NCBI RefSeq assembly: GCF_963860125.1
Contig: NZ_CAWLFA010000001.1
Location: forward strand, 744,001 to 808,000
Direction: 5' to 3'
DNA from: Picosynechococcus sp. PCC 7002
GTDB lineage: Bacteria > Cyanobacteriota > Cyanobacteriia > Cyanobacteriales > MRBY01
Length of the DNA: 64,000 nucleotides
Shown piece by piece: positions 35,775 through 44,379 of this stretch. Under the pieces are notes generated by a model. That model made no database searches, had not been told where the DNA came from, and saw only the letters and a program-made list of their open reading frames with translations. The translations under genes were made by a program, and so were the position numbers. Every line of letters starts with the position of its first letter. Within the stretch, counting starts at the first letter, position 1.

Positions 35775-35818
35775 AGGTCAGTGCTACCGTTCTGCGGGGT
35801 GCTGACCTTGAACGTCAG
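35775..35818 (+). promoter_or_regulatory. Intergenic hairpin between beta and epsilon
   Basis: AGGTCAG at 35775-35781 pairs with CTGACCT at 35812-35818, extendable inwards with G-U pairs. The spacer is unusual because beta and epsilon are often adjacent or overlapping in other bacteria. No immediate T-run, so it is more likely a stability or processing element that sets the beta:epsilon ratio (3:1 in the enzyme) than a terminator (inference). Confidence 0.55.
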
Positions 35819-35852
35819 AATTTTCCTTATTTTTTGAATTAGATTTAAGCAA

Positions 35853-36257
35853 ATGGCTTTAAAAGTACGAGTGATCACCCCAGACCGGACGGTACTGGAT
35901 GACAGTGTCGAAGAAGTCATCCTCCCCAGTAGTTCTGGTCAAATCGGTATTTTGTCGGGCCACGCGCCCCTCCTCACAGCCCTCGAATCCGGCGTCATTC
36001 GCGTCCGGACCAGTGGTTGGGAGAACATCGCAATTACCGATGGCTTTGCTGAGGTAGAAGCCAATGAAGTAAAGGTGCTGGTTAACACTGCAGCCAAGGG
36101 TCAAGACATCGATCTTGAGGAAGCCCGCAAGGCCTTTGAAAGTGCAAAGGCACAACTTGATCAAGTCAATGCGGCAGATCGTAAAGCAATCCTTGATGCC
36201 CGCAAAGAACTCAAGCGGACCCGGGCCCGCTACATGGCGGCTGGTGGCATGGCATAG
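35853..36257 (+). CDS. atpC: ATP synthase epsilon subunit
   Basis: 134 residues (atpE in cyanobacterial naming). N-terminal beta sandwich ([43 protein letters not shown]) and C-terminal helical hairpin ([16 protein letters not shown] ... [15 protein letters not shown]), which can inhibit ATP hydrolysis. Standard cyanobacterial length. Followed by a strong terminator. Confidence 0.97.
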
Positions 36258-36298
36258 GCAATGTGTCGCCCCAGGGCCAAAAAATTTTGCAATAAAAA

Positions 36299-36325
36299 GG
36301 CAGCCCTAGAGCTGCCCATTTTTTT
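36299..36325 (+). terminator. Rho-independent terminator of atpD-atpC
   Basis: GGCAGC-CCTAGA-GCTGCC (36299-36316) followed by CA and a run of T to 36325. A strong intrinsic terminator about 40 bp after the epsilon stop. With A-rich bases on the left, it may also serve the convergent PSRP-3 gene. Confidence 0.85.
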
Positions 36326-36404
36326 ATAGAAATTAATTACAAAATAACAATCGTAAAAACTTAGATAGTGATTACATTTAAGACAAGCACAGTGGCAATT
36401 GACT

Positions 36405-36725
36405 TTAGTTACTGCCGCTAAAGGCCACTTCAGGGAATTTTGCCTGGGCTTCAGCCATACTGGTCTTTTTGCCATGTTCTTGCCAGTAGTTGATAACTTC
36501 TGTGGCTTGGTTGAGCACTTCGATGCGCTCTGCCTCAGAAATCCAGTGCTTCGCTTCTAGTTCGTCTTTTAATTGTTGCCAAGCGTCGTTACGGGGCCAA
36601 AAGAAATAGGCGGTCAAAGGACTGGTGCCTTTCCCAACAACTTGATCCACGGCGATCGCCACGTCTTTATCTAACCAAAGTACCTTTAAAAGAAATCTTT
36701 CTACCAAAGAAGCCTCCAAACCCAA
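36405..36725 (-). CDS. ycf65: 30S ribosomal protein PSRP-3 (Ycf65-like)
   Basis: 106 residues. The block FLLKVLWLDKDVAIAVDQVVGKGTSPLT followed by YFFWPRNDAWQQLKDELE and VLNQATEVINYWQEHG is the diagnostic core of PSRP-3, the cyanobacterial/plastid-specific small-subunit ribosomal protein. A short C-terminal extension follows. Convergent with atpC across the terminator. Start at ATG 36725. Confidence 0.92.
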   Translation of the reverse strand: MGLEASLVERFLLKVLWLDKDVAIAVDQVVGKGTSPLTAYFFWPRNDAWQQLKDELEAKHWISEAERIEVLNQATEVINYWQEHGKKTSMAEAQAKFPEVAFSGSN

Positions 36726-36997
36726 ATTTACACAAGTGGTTTCAAAAATTTACAGTCTATTATTTTACATTGAAGCGGGAGATTTGGATGCCCCCTAGAA
36801 AATCTCCTGACGGATTGGGGCAACAAATCCAGAGAAATAAACACTTGTTACCGGGGGCGATCGCCCCAAGCTATGTCATTGTGACGGGCGAATGTTAGAC
36901 TATTTGCAGATAGATAAAATATTTTTTATCTATACCACCCCGATCAAGAAATCCTGAAGTGGGCCTGACCCGCTTTTTTTGTTGTCTAGATTTCCCC

Positions 36998-37459
36998 ATG
37001 GCTCATCCCCTCATCCCCCGAATCGTAACCTGTGCCGAACCCATTGCTGCAGAGTTGGGTTTAGAAGTGGTGGACGTGGTGTTCCAGACGAATAAAAAAC
37101 CACCAGTCCTCAGAATTGATGTCCGGAATCTCTCCCAAGACACTGGCCTGGAAGATTGCGAGCGCTTCAGTCGCTTACTCGATCCCCAACTGGAAGCCCA
37201 AGAGATCATTCCTGGGGCCTATGTGCTGGAAGTCTCTAGCCCTGGCACCGACCGCAACCTCACCACAGATCGAGAGTTTATCGCCTTCCGGGGCTTTCCT
37301 GTCCGGGTGAAAACCTATGCTCCTTACAAAGATCAAAAAGAGTGGTGTGGCACCCTCCGGGAACGGGATGAAGCGGCAATCCATCTCAATCTCAAGGGCA
37401 AGGCGATCGCCATTCCCCGGGAACTGGTCGCCAAAGTACAACTAGATGACCAACCCTAG
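36998..37459 (+). CDS. rimP: Ribosome maturation factor RimP
   Basis: 153 residues from ATG 36998 (MAHPLIPRIV); a GTG at 36959 would add 13 residues not typical of the family. Blocks: AAELGLEVVDVVFQ, LRIDVRN, GLEDCERFSRLLDPQL, YVLEVSSPGTDRNLTTDREF (the SPG.DR motif), RVKTYAP. RimP promotes 30S maturation. First gene of the rimP-nusA-ylxR-infB cluster; nusA follows after 59 bp. Confidence 0.95.
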   Translation: MAHPLIPRIVTCAEPIAAELGLEVVDVVFQTNKKPPVLRIDVRNLSQDTGLEDCERFSRLLDPQLEAQEIIPGAYVLEVSSPGTDRNLTTDREFIAFRGFPVRVKTYAPYKDQKEWCGTLRERDEAAIHLNLKGKAIAIPRELVAKVQLDDQP

Positions 37460-37518
37460 TTGCCCCAAACTGCCCCAAGCTTTGTTCATTTATCGATTTT
37501 TTCTATCCGTAAATTTCT

Positions 37519-38781
37519 ATGTCCCTTGTTAGTCTCACTGGTTTAAGCGCCCTCGTTGAAGAAATCAGCGATCGCCACAATTTACCCCAAAGTGCTGTCC
37601 ATGAAGCCCTCCGGGAAGCCCTGCTCAAAGGTTATGAGCGCTATCGCCGTTCCCTAACGCTCAACCAAGCTACCCCCTTCGCTGAAGACTACTTCGATAA
37701 CTTTGAAGTCGAACTAGACCTCGAAGACGAAGGCTTTCGGGTATTGGCCACCAAGGTGATTGTCGAAGAAGTGGAAAACTCCGATCATCAAATTGCCCTA
37801 CAAGAAGTCCAAGAAGTCGCCAATGAAGCCCAACTCGGTGATTCCGTAATCCTAGACGTCACCCCCGAACAGAGTGATTTTGGGCGGATGGCCGCGATTC
37901 AAACCAAGCAAGTGCTGCTTCAGAAATTACGGGATCAGCAACGCAAACTCGTCCAAGAAGAATTCCAAGAACTAGAAGGGGAAGTCCTCCAGGCCCGTGT
38001 CCTCCGTTTTGAGCGGAACTTTGTGGTGATGGCGGTTACCAGCGCCTTTGGACAACCAGAAACCGAAGCCGAATTACCCAGACGGGAGCAGCTCCCCAAC
38101 GACAATTACCGAGCTAATACCACCTACAAAGTCTATTTAAAACACGTTAAAGAAGGCTCCCACCGTGGCCCCCAGTTAGTCGTTTCCCGCGCCGCCGCAG
38201 ATTTAGTCGTTTACCTGTTTGCCAACGAAGTCCCAGAAATCGAAGAAGAAATCGTGCGGATTGTGGCCGTTGCCCGAGAAGCGAATCCCCCCGGCCGTTA
38301 TGTTGGCCCCCGCACAAAAATTGCCGTGGATACCCTAGAGCGGGATGTGGATCCTGTCGGTGCTTGTATTGGGGCGCGGGGATCACGGATCCAAGCCGTA
38401 GTTAATGAATTGCGGGGCGAAAAAATTGATGTGATCCGTTGGTCGCCAGATCCAGCGACCTACATTGCCAATGCCCTGAGCCCAGCACGGGTCGATGGGG
38501 TAATCTTGGTTGATGCGGAAGAGCGACAGGCCACGGTATTAGTCCCCGAAAACCAACTGAGCCTTGCCATTGGTAAAGAAGGGCAAAATGTACGTTTGGC
38601 CGCACGCTTGACGGGCTGGAAAATTGATATTAAAGATAGTGCCAAGTACGAGGCAGAACAAGCCGCCCTCGCCGAACAAGAGACAGCCCCACCCAGTGAA
38701 GTGGAGTCGGAAACTGCTGTGCTGCCGGATCAAGCTGAAACGGAACCTTTAGAAGAAGAGGCCACGCCAACGGACGCTTAG
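37519..38781 (+). CDS. nusA: Transcription termination/antitermination factor NusA
   Basis: 420 residues. N-terminal RNA polymerase-binding domain (ALREALLKGYERYRR), S1 domain (GEVLQARVLRFERNFVVMA), then KH1/KH2 (DPVGACIGARGSRIQAVVNELRGEKIDVI and VLVPENQLSLAIGKEGQNVRLAARLTGWKIDI). It lacks the C-terminal acidic repeats of E. coli NusA and ends in a Glu/Pro-rich tail instead, as in other cyanobacteria. Confidence 0.96.
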   Translation: MSLVSLTGLSALVEEISDRHNLPQSAVHEALREALLKGYERYRRSLTLNQATPFAEDYFDNFEVELDLEDEGFRVLATKVIVEEVENSDHQIALQEVQEVANEAQLGDSVILDVTPEQSDFGRMAAIQTKQVLLQKLRDQQRKLVQEEFQELEGEVLQARVLRFERNFVVMAVTSAFGQPETEAELPRREQLPNDNYRANTTYKVYLKHVKEGSHRGPQLVVSRAAADLVVYLFANEVPEIEEEIVRIVAVAREANPPGRYVGPRTKIAVDTLERDVDPVGACIGARGSRIQAVVNELRGEKIDVIRWSPDPATYIANALSPARVDGVILVDAEERQATVLVPENQLSLAIGKEGQNVRLAARLTGWKIDIKDSAKYEAEQAALAEQETAPPSEVESETAVLPDQAETEPLEEEATPTDA

Positions 38782-38832
38782 ATTCCGGGGGGAATTTTGA
38801 TGTAAAAGGCGATCGCCATTTCAACCATTGCC

Positions 38833-39087
38833 ATGGAGCCAAATCTACGCCGCTGTGTTGCCTGCCGCAAACTTGCCCCAAAACAATCTCTTTGGCGGGT
38901 GGTTCGAGTCTATCCATCCCAGCAGGTACAATTAGATCGGGGCATGGGGCGTTCCGCCTATCTCTGTCAATGTCACCATTGTCTAGAAATGGCCCAGCGC
39001 AAAGATCGGCTCGGGCGATCGCTCAAAAAGAACGTCTCCCCTGAGATTTATCAAACCCTAAAAGAACGCTTAAATTCTCTCAATTAA
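38833..39087 (+). CDS. ylxR: YlxR-family RNA-binding protein
   Basis: 84 residues. The YlxR (DUF448) signature is clear: RRCVACRKLAPKQSLWRVVR, then GRSAYLCQCHHCLEMAQRK. Always found between nusA and infB. It is a small basic protein that binds RNA and, in some bacteria, RNase P or nucleoid sites. HIP1 occurs in the 52-bp spacer before it. Confidence 0.92.
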   Translation: MEPNLRRCVACRKLAPKQSLWRVVRVYPSQQVQLDRGMGRSAYLCQCHHCLEMAQRKDRLGRSLKKNVSPEIYQTLKERLNSLN

Positions 39088-39324
39088 AGCTCTGACAATC
39101 GCCACTCCTCAAGCCATTATGGACGCGCGATGCTATTTAAAATCATCCCTGAAATTATTCAGATTAAACCTTCTTTTTATTGTTGAACTCTAGCAAGCTC
39201 GGAGGCCTTTCCATTCATCATTGCCGCTAATCTCCGTTGGATTTAGATCCCACAATCCACATTAAACCCACCTATCCCTCACTTACCCTCAATTTGTACG
39301 ACTAGTAGTTAAGGACATTATTGG

Positions 39325-42264
39325 ATGAATAACGAAAAAGTTAGAATTTACGAACTTTCAAAGGAACTAGATCTCGAAAACAAAGACATTTTAGAATTCT
39401 GTGGCCAGCTCTCCATTGATGTGAAGAGTCACAGTAGCACCATCACGACAGAAGAAGCTGATAAAATCCGGGCGATCGCCACACAAAAGCGCCCCCAAGC
39501 CCCCAAGGCCCAGCGGCCCCAGAGAAAGAAAAAACAAGAAATTCTCTCCGTCCAGCACCAGCCCCAGGGCGCAAAACCCCAGGCTAGTAAATCAGAATCA
39601 GCCGACGCAAATCACCCAACCTCAACAGCCAAAAAGCTTGAACGTCCGAAATTGCAGTCTCCTCCGAGTCGAGGAAAGGAGACACCTGCACAACCAGAAG
39701 AGTCTCCGGCCAACAATGGAGCCAAAGCTGAGCCAGTGGCCAAGACAACTTCCCCCAAAGCAGAACCAGCAGCCCCCGCTGCCCCGAAACCCAAGCTCAT
39801 GGGGCCGCCGCCTCGGCCAACCCCCAAATCATCTGCTCCCAAGACGCCCGATGCCAGTCCTGCAACGGCAGAAACAAGCAGTGGGGCAACCCAAGCCGAT
39901 GTGAGGGCCAAATCCCTCTCGAAAAATACCGCCGAAGCCCCGGCCAAAGCACCAAAATTACGGCCAAAACCGCAAATTGTTGGCACCGTCAGTAAAAAGC
40001 CCACCCCCGTTCAAGCGATTGAACCCGAGCTTGACGAAGAACCCGATACCAACAATGTCGAAGGGGATGATGATGCGACCCCAGAAGTCCTTCTCGCTCC
40101 CCCCAAGCGTCCCGCCGCAAAACCCAAAAAAGCCATTGGCCCGAAACCCAGCAAACGTAAAGTCTGGGAAGATGAGGAAGAGGACGAATCCGAAAGCAAG
40201 AAGACAAAAACCAGCAAACTCAAGCGTCGCCCCGTTGTCATTGATGACGATGACGATGACTTTGGCACAACCACAAACAACAATGCCGAAGTGCCTTCTG
40301 TCAGCTTGTCCATTGCCCGTCCCCCCAAACCGAAGAGTGCTTCATCGTCTCCTTCCCCAAGCAAGCCATCACCTTCAAAACCGAAGAAACCAGCGGCGAA
40401 ACGATCTGGCAGTGGTGGTAGTGGTCAATCTCAGAAAGAACAACGGCGCGATCGCCCTGATGTGAAAACACCACCAGCGGAGATCACCCTCACAGAAACC
40501 ATGACCCTCCGGGAAATGGCAGATATTCTCTGCATCGCTGAAACAGACATTATCCGTCGCCTCTTTAGTAAGGGGATCGCGATCAACATCACCCAAACCC
40601 TAGACTACGACACCGCCCAGATGGTAGCCGAGGAATTTGACGTGAAAGTCATTGCCCCAGAGGTGAAATCAGCGGCTGAAAAATCCACAGAAATGCTGGA
40701 TGTGGCCGACCTCGAACACCTCCAACATCGTCCTCCAGTCGTCACCATCATGGGTCACGTTGACCACGGTAAAACTACCCTCCTGGACTCCATTCGCGAG
40801 ACTAAGGTGGCCCAAGGGGAAGCCGGGGGAATTACCCAGCACATCGGTGCTTACCACGTGGACATCGAACACAACGGGAAACCCGGTCAAATTGTTTTCC
40901 TCGATACTCCTGGTCACGAAGCCTTTACGGCCATGCGGGCCCGGGGCGCAAAGGTGACAGATATTGCCATTCTTGTTGTCGCCGCCGATGACGGTGTCCG
41001 TCCCCAGACCCTAGAGGCGATCCGCCACGCCCAAGCGGCCAAAGTGCCCATCGTTGTGGCGATCAACAAAATGGATAAACTCGGCGCAGAACCGGATCGC
41101 GTCAAGCAGGAACTCTCAGAACAGGGCTTAGTGCCTGAGGAGTGGGGCGGCGAAACCATTATGGTGCCCGTCAGTGCCCTGAAGGGAGAGAATCTAGATA
41201 CTCTCCTGGAAATGATTCTGCTCGTCTCTGAGATTGAAGAACTCTCGGCGAACCCAGATCGTCTGGCGAGAGGCACAATCATTGAAGCCCACTTGGATCG
41301 CGCTCGCGGCCCGGTAGCGACTCTGTTAGTACAGAACGGAACCCTACGGGTTGGTGACATCATTGTGGCGGGATCGGTGATGGGTAAAATCCGGGCCATG
41401 ATTAGCGATCGCGGTGAAAAAGTCACGGATGCAACACCGTCTTTTGCAGTGGAAATCCTTGGTTTAAGTGAGGTACCAGCGGCTGGGGATGAATTTGAAG
41501 TCTACTCCAGTGAAAAAGAAGCCCGGGCGATCGCCGACGAACGGGCCGAAGGGAAGCGTCAATCTCGGCTCCAACAGGCCATGTCTTCCCGACGGGTCAG
41601 CCTTAGCAGTCTCTCGGCCCAAGCCCAAGAAGGGGAACTCAAGGAACTCAACTTGGTACTCAAGGCCGATGTCCAGGGTTCCGTCGAGGCGATTCTCGGC
41701 TCCCTCCAACAACTGCCCCAGGACGAAGTCCAAATTCGTGTCTTGCTGTCTGCTCCCGGTGAAATCAGCGAAACAGATGTCGATCTTGCCGCTGCCAGTG
41801 GGGCGATCATTATCGGCTTTAACACGACCTTGGCTCCCGGTGCGCGACAGGCCGCCGAACAAGAAGGGGTTGATATCCGCGAATATAACGTGATCTACCG
41901 TTTCCTCGAAGAAATCCAAGGGGCGATGGAAGGTCTCCTGGATCCAGAGGAAGTCGAAGAACCCTTGGGTCGGGCCGAAGTGCGGGCCGTCTTCCCCGTC
42001 GGGCGTGGCTCCGTTGCGGGCTGTTATGTCCAGTCGGGTAAGGTCGTTCGTAACCGGATGATCCGCGTGCGTCGGGGTGATGTCGTCGTCTATGACGGTT
42101 CCCTCGATTCCCTTAAGCGTGTCCGCGAGGATGTCCGGGAAGTCAATTCTGGCTATGAATGCGGGATTGGCGTCGATAAATTTAGCACCTGGAAAGAAGG
42201 GGACATTATCGAAGCCTACGAAATGGTCTTCAAACGCCGCACCTTGGCGGGCCGCACCAGTTAA
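39325..42264 (+). CDS. infB: Translation initiation factor IF-2
   Basis: 979 residues. A very long Pro/Lys/Ser-rich low-complexity N-terminus (about residues 50-390) with acidic runs (DDDDDDF), then the IF2 N-domain (TLREMADILCIAETDIIRRLF), the GTPase domain with G1 GHVDHGKT (about 473-480), DTPGHEAF and NKMDK, and C1/C2 domains ending at KRRTLAGRTS. Brings initiator tRNA to the 30S subunit. A 237-bp spacer separates it from ylxR, so it may also have its own promoter. Confidence 0.97.
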   Translation: MNNEKVRIYELSKELDLENKDILEFCGQLSIDVKSHSSTITTEEADKIRAIATQKRPQAPKAQRPQRKKKQEILSVQHQPQGAKPQASKSESADANHPTSTAKKLERPKLQSPPSRGKETPAQPEESPANNGAKAEPVAKTTSPKAEPAAPAAPKPKLMGPPPRPTPKSSAPKTPDASPATAETSSGATQADVRAKSLSKNTAEAPAKAPKLRPKPQIVGTVSKKPTPVQAIEPELDEEPDTNNVEGDDDATPEVLLAPPKRPAAKPKKAIGPKPSKRKVWEDEEEDESESKKTKTSKLKRRPVVIDDDDDDFGTTTNNNAEVPSVSLSIARPPKPKSASSSPSPSKPSPSKPKKPAAKRSGSGGSGQSQKEQRRDRPDVKTPPAEITLTETMTLREMADILCIAETDIIRRLFSKGIAINITQTLDYDTAQMVAEEFDVKVIAPEVKSAAEKSTEMLDVADLEHLQHRPPVVTIMGHVDHGKTTLLDSIRETKVAQGEAGGITQHIGAYHVDIEHNGKPGQIVFLDTPGHEAFTAMRARGAKVTDIAILVVAADDGVRPQTLEAIRHAQAAKVPIVVAINKMDKLGAEPDRVKQELSEQGLVPEEWGGETIMVPVSALKGENLDTLLEMILLVSEIEELSANPDRLARGTIIEAHLDRARGPVATLLVQNGTLRVGDIIVAGSVMGKIRAMISDRGEKVTDATPSFAVEILGLSEVPAAGDEFEVYSSEKEARAIADERAEGKRQSRLQQAMSSRRVSLSSLSAQAQEGELKELNLVLKADVQGSVEAILGSLQQLPQDEVQIRVLLSAPGEISETDVDLAAASGAIIIGFNTTLAPGARQAAEQEGVDIREYNVIYRFLEEIQGAMEGLLDPEEVEEPLGRAEVRAVFPVGRGSVAGCYVQSGKVVRNRMIRVRRGDVVVYDGSLDSLKRVREDVREVNSGYECGIGVDKFSTWKEGDIIEAYEMVFKRRTLAGRTS

Positions 42265-42303
42265 GCGACGCACATTGTTTAACTGGCGATAATCCTTTAA
42301 TCC

Positions 42304-42334
42304 AAAACCTCCTGGACAACTAGGAGGTTTTTTT
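42304..42334 (+). terminator. Rho-independent terminator of infB
   Basis: AACCTCCT (42306-42313) pairs with AGGAGGTT (42322-42329), 8-nt loop, followed by a run of seven T. Lies 40 bp after the infB stop and separates the cluster from petN. Confidence 0.9.
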
Positions 42335-42457
42335 GGCGATCGCCAATTTCGCTTTCAATTTCACCCTGGGGATTCAGGGAGTCACGTTTCGGTAGGTTTC
42401 AAGACAGGATAAGATATGGAATGATCACTCTTTAGTAATTTCAAGGCGTTATTAAAA

Positions 42458-42547
42458 ATGGATGTTCTTTCTTTAGGTTGGGGCGCGCTATTGGCCCTGT
42501 TCACTTGGTCGATCGCCATGGTTGTTTGGGCACGTAACGGTTTCTAG
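42458..42547 (+). CDS. petN: Cytochrome b6f complex subunit 8 (PetN)
   Basis: 29 residues, one transmembrane helix: MDVLSLGWGALLALFTWSIAMVVWARNGF. This matches PetN (M-D-I-L-x-LGW opening and VVWGRNG-F ending) closely. PetN is an essential small subunit at the rim of the thylakoid b6f complex, linking PSII to PSI electron flow. Another small membrane ORF starts four bases after its stop. Confidence 0.95.
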   Translation: MDVLSLGWGALLALFTWSIAMVVWARNGF

Positions 42548-42551
42548 GATC

Positions 42552-42689
42552 GTGGAAACAATTTTTTTGAATTCTCTTTTTTTGGGGGCCCTTGCCTTGC
42601 TGCTACTGGTCAGCGGCGGGATCTCCTATCTCACCTTTGTGGAATGGCGCGATCGCCGTCGTCAAGACCGAGATAAACGGGGCAAGTAA
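42552..42689 (+). CDS. 45-residue membrane miniprotein, coupled to petN
   Basis: GTG 42552 starts 4 bp after the petN TAG; TAA at 42687. The product has one hydrophobic helix (about residues 4-30, TIFLNSLFLGALALLLLVSG and ISYLTF) and a strongly basic tail (EWRDRRRQDRDKRGK). The spacing implies translational coupling to petN and a shared transcript that ends at the terminator at 42745. The positive tail predicts a cytoplasmic/stromal C-terminus. I do not recognise it as a known b6f or photosystem subunit; an accessory role at the b6f complex is inferred from location only. Confidence 0.65.
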   Translation: METIFLNSLFLGALALLLLVSGGISYLTFVEWRDRRRQDRDKRGK

Positions 42690-42744
42690 CCCTCAAACGA
42701 ACTTGCTTGGCCTTGGCGCCTTTCCCGAAATATCTTTCTTGATC

Positions 42745-42773
42745 AATCTCCTGTGATGGCAGGGGATTTTTTT
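42745..42773 (+). terminator. Rho-independent terminator after petN unit
   Basis: AATCTCCTG (42745-42753) pairs with CAGGGGATT (42760-42768) with one G-U pair, 6-nt loop, then seven T. It closes the petN plus miniprotein transcript before deoC. Confidence 0.85.
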
Positions 42774-42862
42774 GTGGATTTTGTGCCTGGGTAGTTTCTA
42801 GAGAAGCACCAGAAAACGAACAATTTCTGCCACAATCAAAGGAAGTACACTTCCCAAAAACC

Positions 42863-43549
42863 ATGGCGATTCCCGCAAACGAAATTGATTTAGCCCGGTA
42901 TCTCGAACATTCCCTGTTGCACCCAGCGGCCACCGAAGCCCAGGTCAAAGAATGCTGTGAGGCGGCAGTCCAATTTGATTTTCCGGCGGTATGTCTCTAC
43001 CCAACGGCGATCAAAACAGCCCGGGATTTCTTGCACCAGCGACCCATTCAAATTTGTTCTGTGGTGGGTTTTCCCGCCGGGGCTCATACGACCGCAACCA
43101 AACTCTACGAAGCCCAGGAAGCGGTAGAAAATGGAGCAACAGAATTAGACGTCATGCTGAACTTAGCCTTTGTAAAAATGGGGGAATCAGAGAAGCTCTA
43201 TCAGGAAGTGGCGCAAATCGTCGAGCTGACGAAAGTTCCCATCAAAGGCATTTTAGAAACGGCCCTTTTAACAGACACCGAAAAACGACTCGCCGCAGAG
43301 ATTTGCCTCGATGCAGGGGTGAGCTATCTCAAAACCTCAACGGGCTGGTTCGGCGGTACAACGGTAGCTGATGTGAAATTACTCTATGGGATCACCAAAG
43401 GCCGCATTGGCATCAAAGCAGCGGGGGGGATCAAAACGGTTGACCAGGCGATCGCCTTAATTCAGGCTGGAGCAACCCGCCTTGGCACGTCCCGGAGTAT
43501 CAAGATTATGCAGGAAAGGGAACAAGTGAGCGATAACCCAACTTGGTAA
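42863..43549 (+). CDS. deoC: Deoxyribose-phosphate aldolase
   Basis: 228 residues. Class I aldolase cleaving deoxyribose-5-phosphate to glyceraldehyde-3-phosphate and acetaldehyde. Schiff-base Lys in GVSYLKTSTGW; other blocks: DLARYLEHSLLHPAATE, CSVVGFPAGAHTT, ELDVMLNLAFVK, GIKAAGGIKTVDQA. recO starts 7 bp downstream. Confidence 0.96.
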   Translation: MAIPANEIDLARYLEHSLLHPAATEAQVKECCEAAVQFDFPAVCLYPTAIKTARDFLHQRPIQICSVVGFPAGAHTTATKLYEAQEAVENGATELDVMLNLAFVKMGESEKLYQEVAQIVELTKVPIKGILETALLTDTEKRLAAEICLDAGVSYLKTSTGWFGGTTVADVKLLYGITKGRIGIKAAGGIKTVDQAIALIQAGATRLGTSRSIKIMQEREQVSDNPTW

Positions 43550-43556
43550 ATACGGC

Positions 43557-44369
43557 ATGTCTTTTAAAGTCACAGGCATCATCCTCAAAGGCAGTCCCCT
43601 GGGCGAAGCGGATCGACTGGTGACGATTCTGTCGCCAGAACAAGGATTGGTAAAGGCCGTGGCGCCTGGAGCCCGTCAGCACCGCTCTGCCCTACGGGGG
43701 CGCACCGAATTACTGGTGGTCAATGAGTTTGTCTTGACCCGGGGGCGATCGCTAGACCGGATCCAACAGGCGGATATGCTCACCTCCTATTCTGGCCTCA
43801 GACATGACTTTGCCAAATTAGCCGTGGGTCAATACCTGGCGGAAGTCACCCATTACCTCGCAGTGAGCCAAACCCCCCAGCCGGAACTATATGAATTGCT
43901 TCGGGAACATTTACGCCGCATCGAAGCTTTAGAATTTCAGCCCAGCGCCAGGGTGACCCAGATCATCGCCCACCTAACCCAAGCTCTATTTCATCTGTTG
44001 GCGATCGCCGGTTTTGCCCCCCAAGTTCAACATTGCCAGGGCAGTCAAACCCTTATTTCTCCCAACTTTGTTGATCCCCGGTGGCGCATTGGCTTTAGTC
44101 ACGATCTGGGGGGGATTATGGTGCTGGGCCAGGGAAACATTCGTCCCGATCAACGGCTGACGGCTTTGGAACTAGATATTTTACAAATGCTACCCAACCG
44201 TAATTTGCCGGAGCTGCAACGGTGGTCCCAAGCCGAACAAATGGTATTTTCCTTAGAAACGGCTTGGCTCCGGGTTGAACATCTGTTACGGCAGTACCTT
44301 GAGCATCACATTGGCAAAACCCTCAAAGCGGCCCCGCTCATCGATACCCTTGCCCCCTTAGCTTTTTAA
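43557..44369 (+). CDS. recO: DNA repair protein RecO
   Basis: 270 residues. N-terminal OB fold (MSFKVTGIILKGSPLGEADRLVTILSPEQGLVKAVAPGAR), then a helical domain and a C-terminal part with FVDPRWRIGFSHD replacing the usual zinc-cysteine cluster, which is mostly absent here. RecO loads RecA on SSB-coated DNA in the RecF pathway. Cotranscribed with deoC; convergent with the next gene with a 10-bp gap. Confidence 0.93.
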   Translation: MSFKVTGIILKGSPLGEADRLVTILSPEQGLVKAVAPGARQHRSALRGRTELLVVNEFVLTRGRSLDRIQQADMLTSYSGLRHDFAKLAVGQYLAEVTHYLAVSQTPQPELYELLREHLRRIEALEFQPSARVTQIIAHLTQALFHLLAIAGFAPQVQHCQGSQTLISPNFVDPRWRIGFSHDLGGIMVLGQGNIRPDQRLTALELDILQMLPNRNLPELQRWSQAEQMVFSLETAWLRVEHLLRQYLEHHIGKTLKAAPLIDTLAPLAF

Positions 44370-44379
44370 AGGGCGATCG

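Noticed and set aside
41464..42273. 269-residue minus-strand ORF opposite infB
   Set aside because: Antisense shadow of the conserved IF-2 GTPase and C domains.
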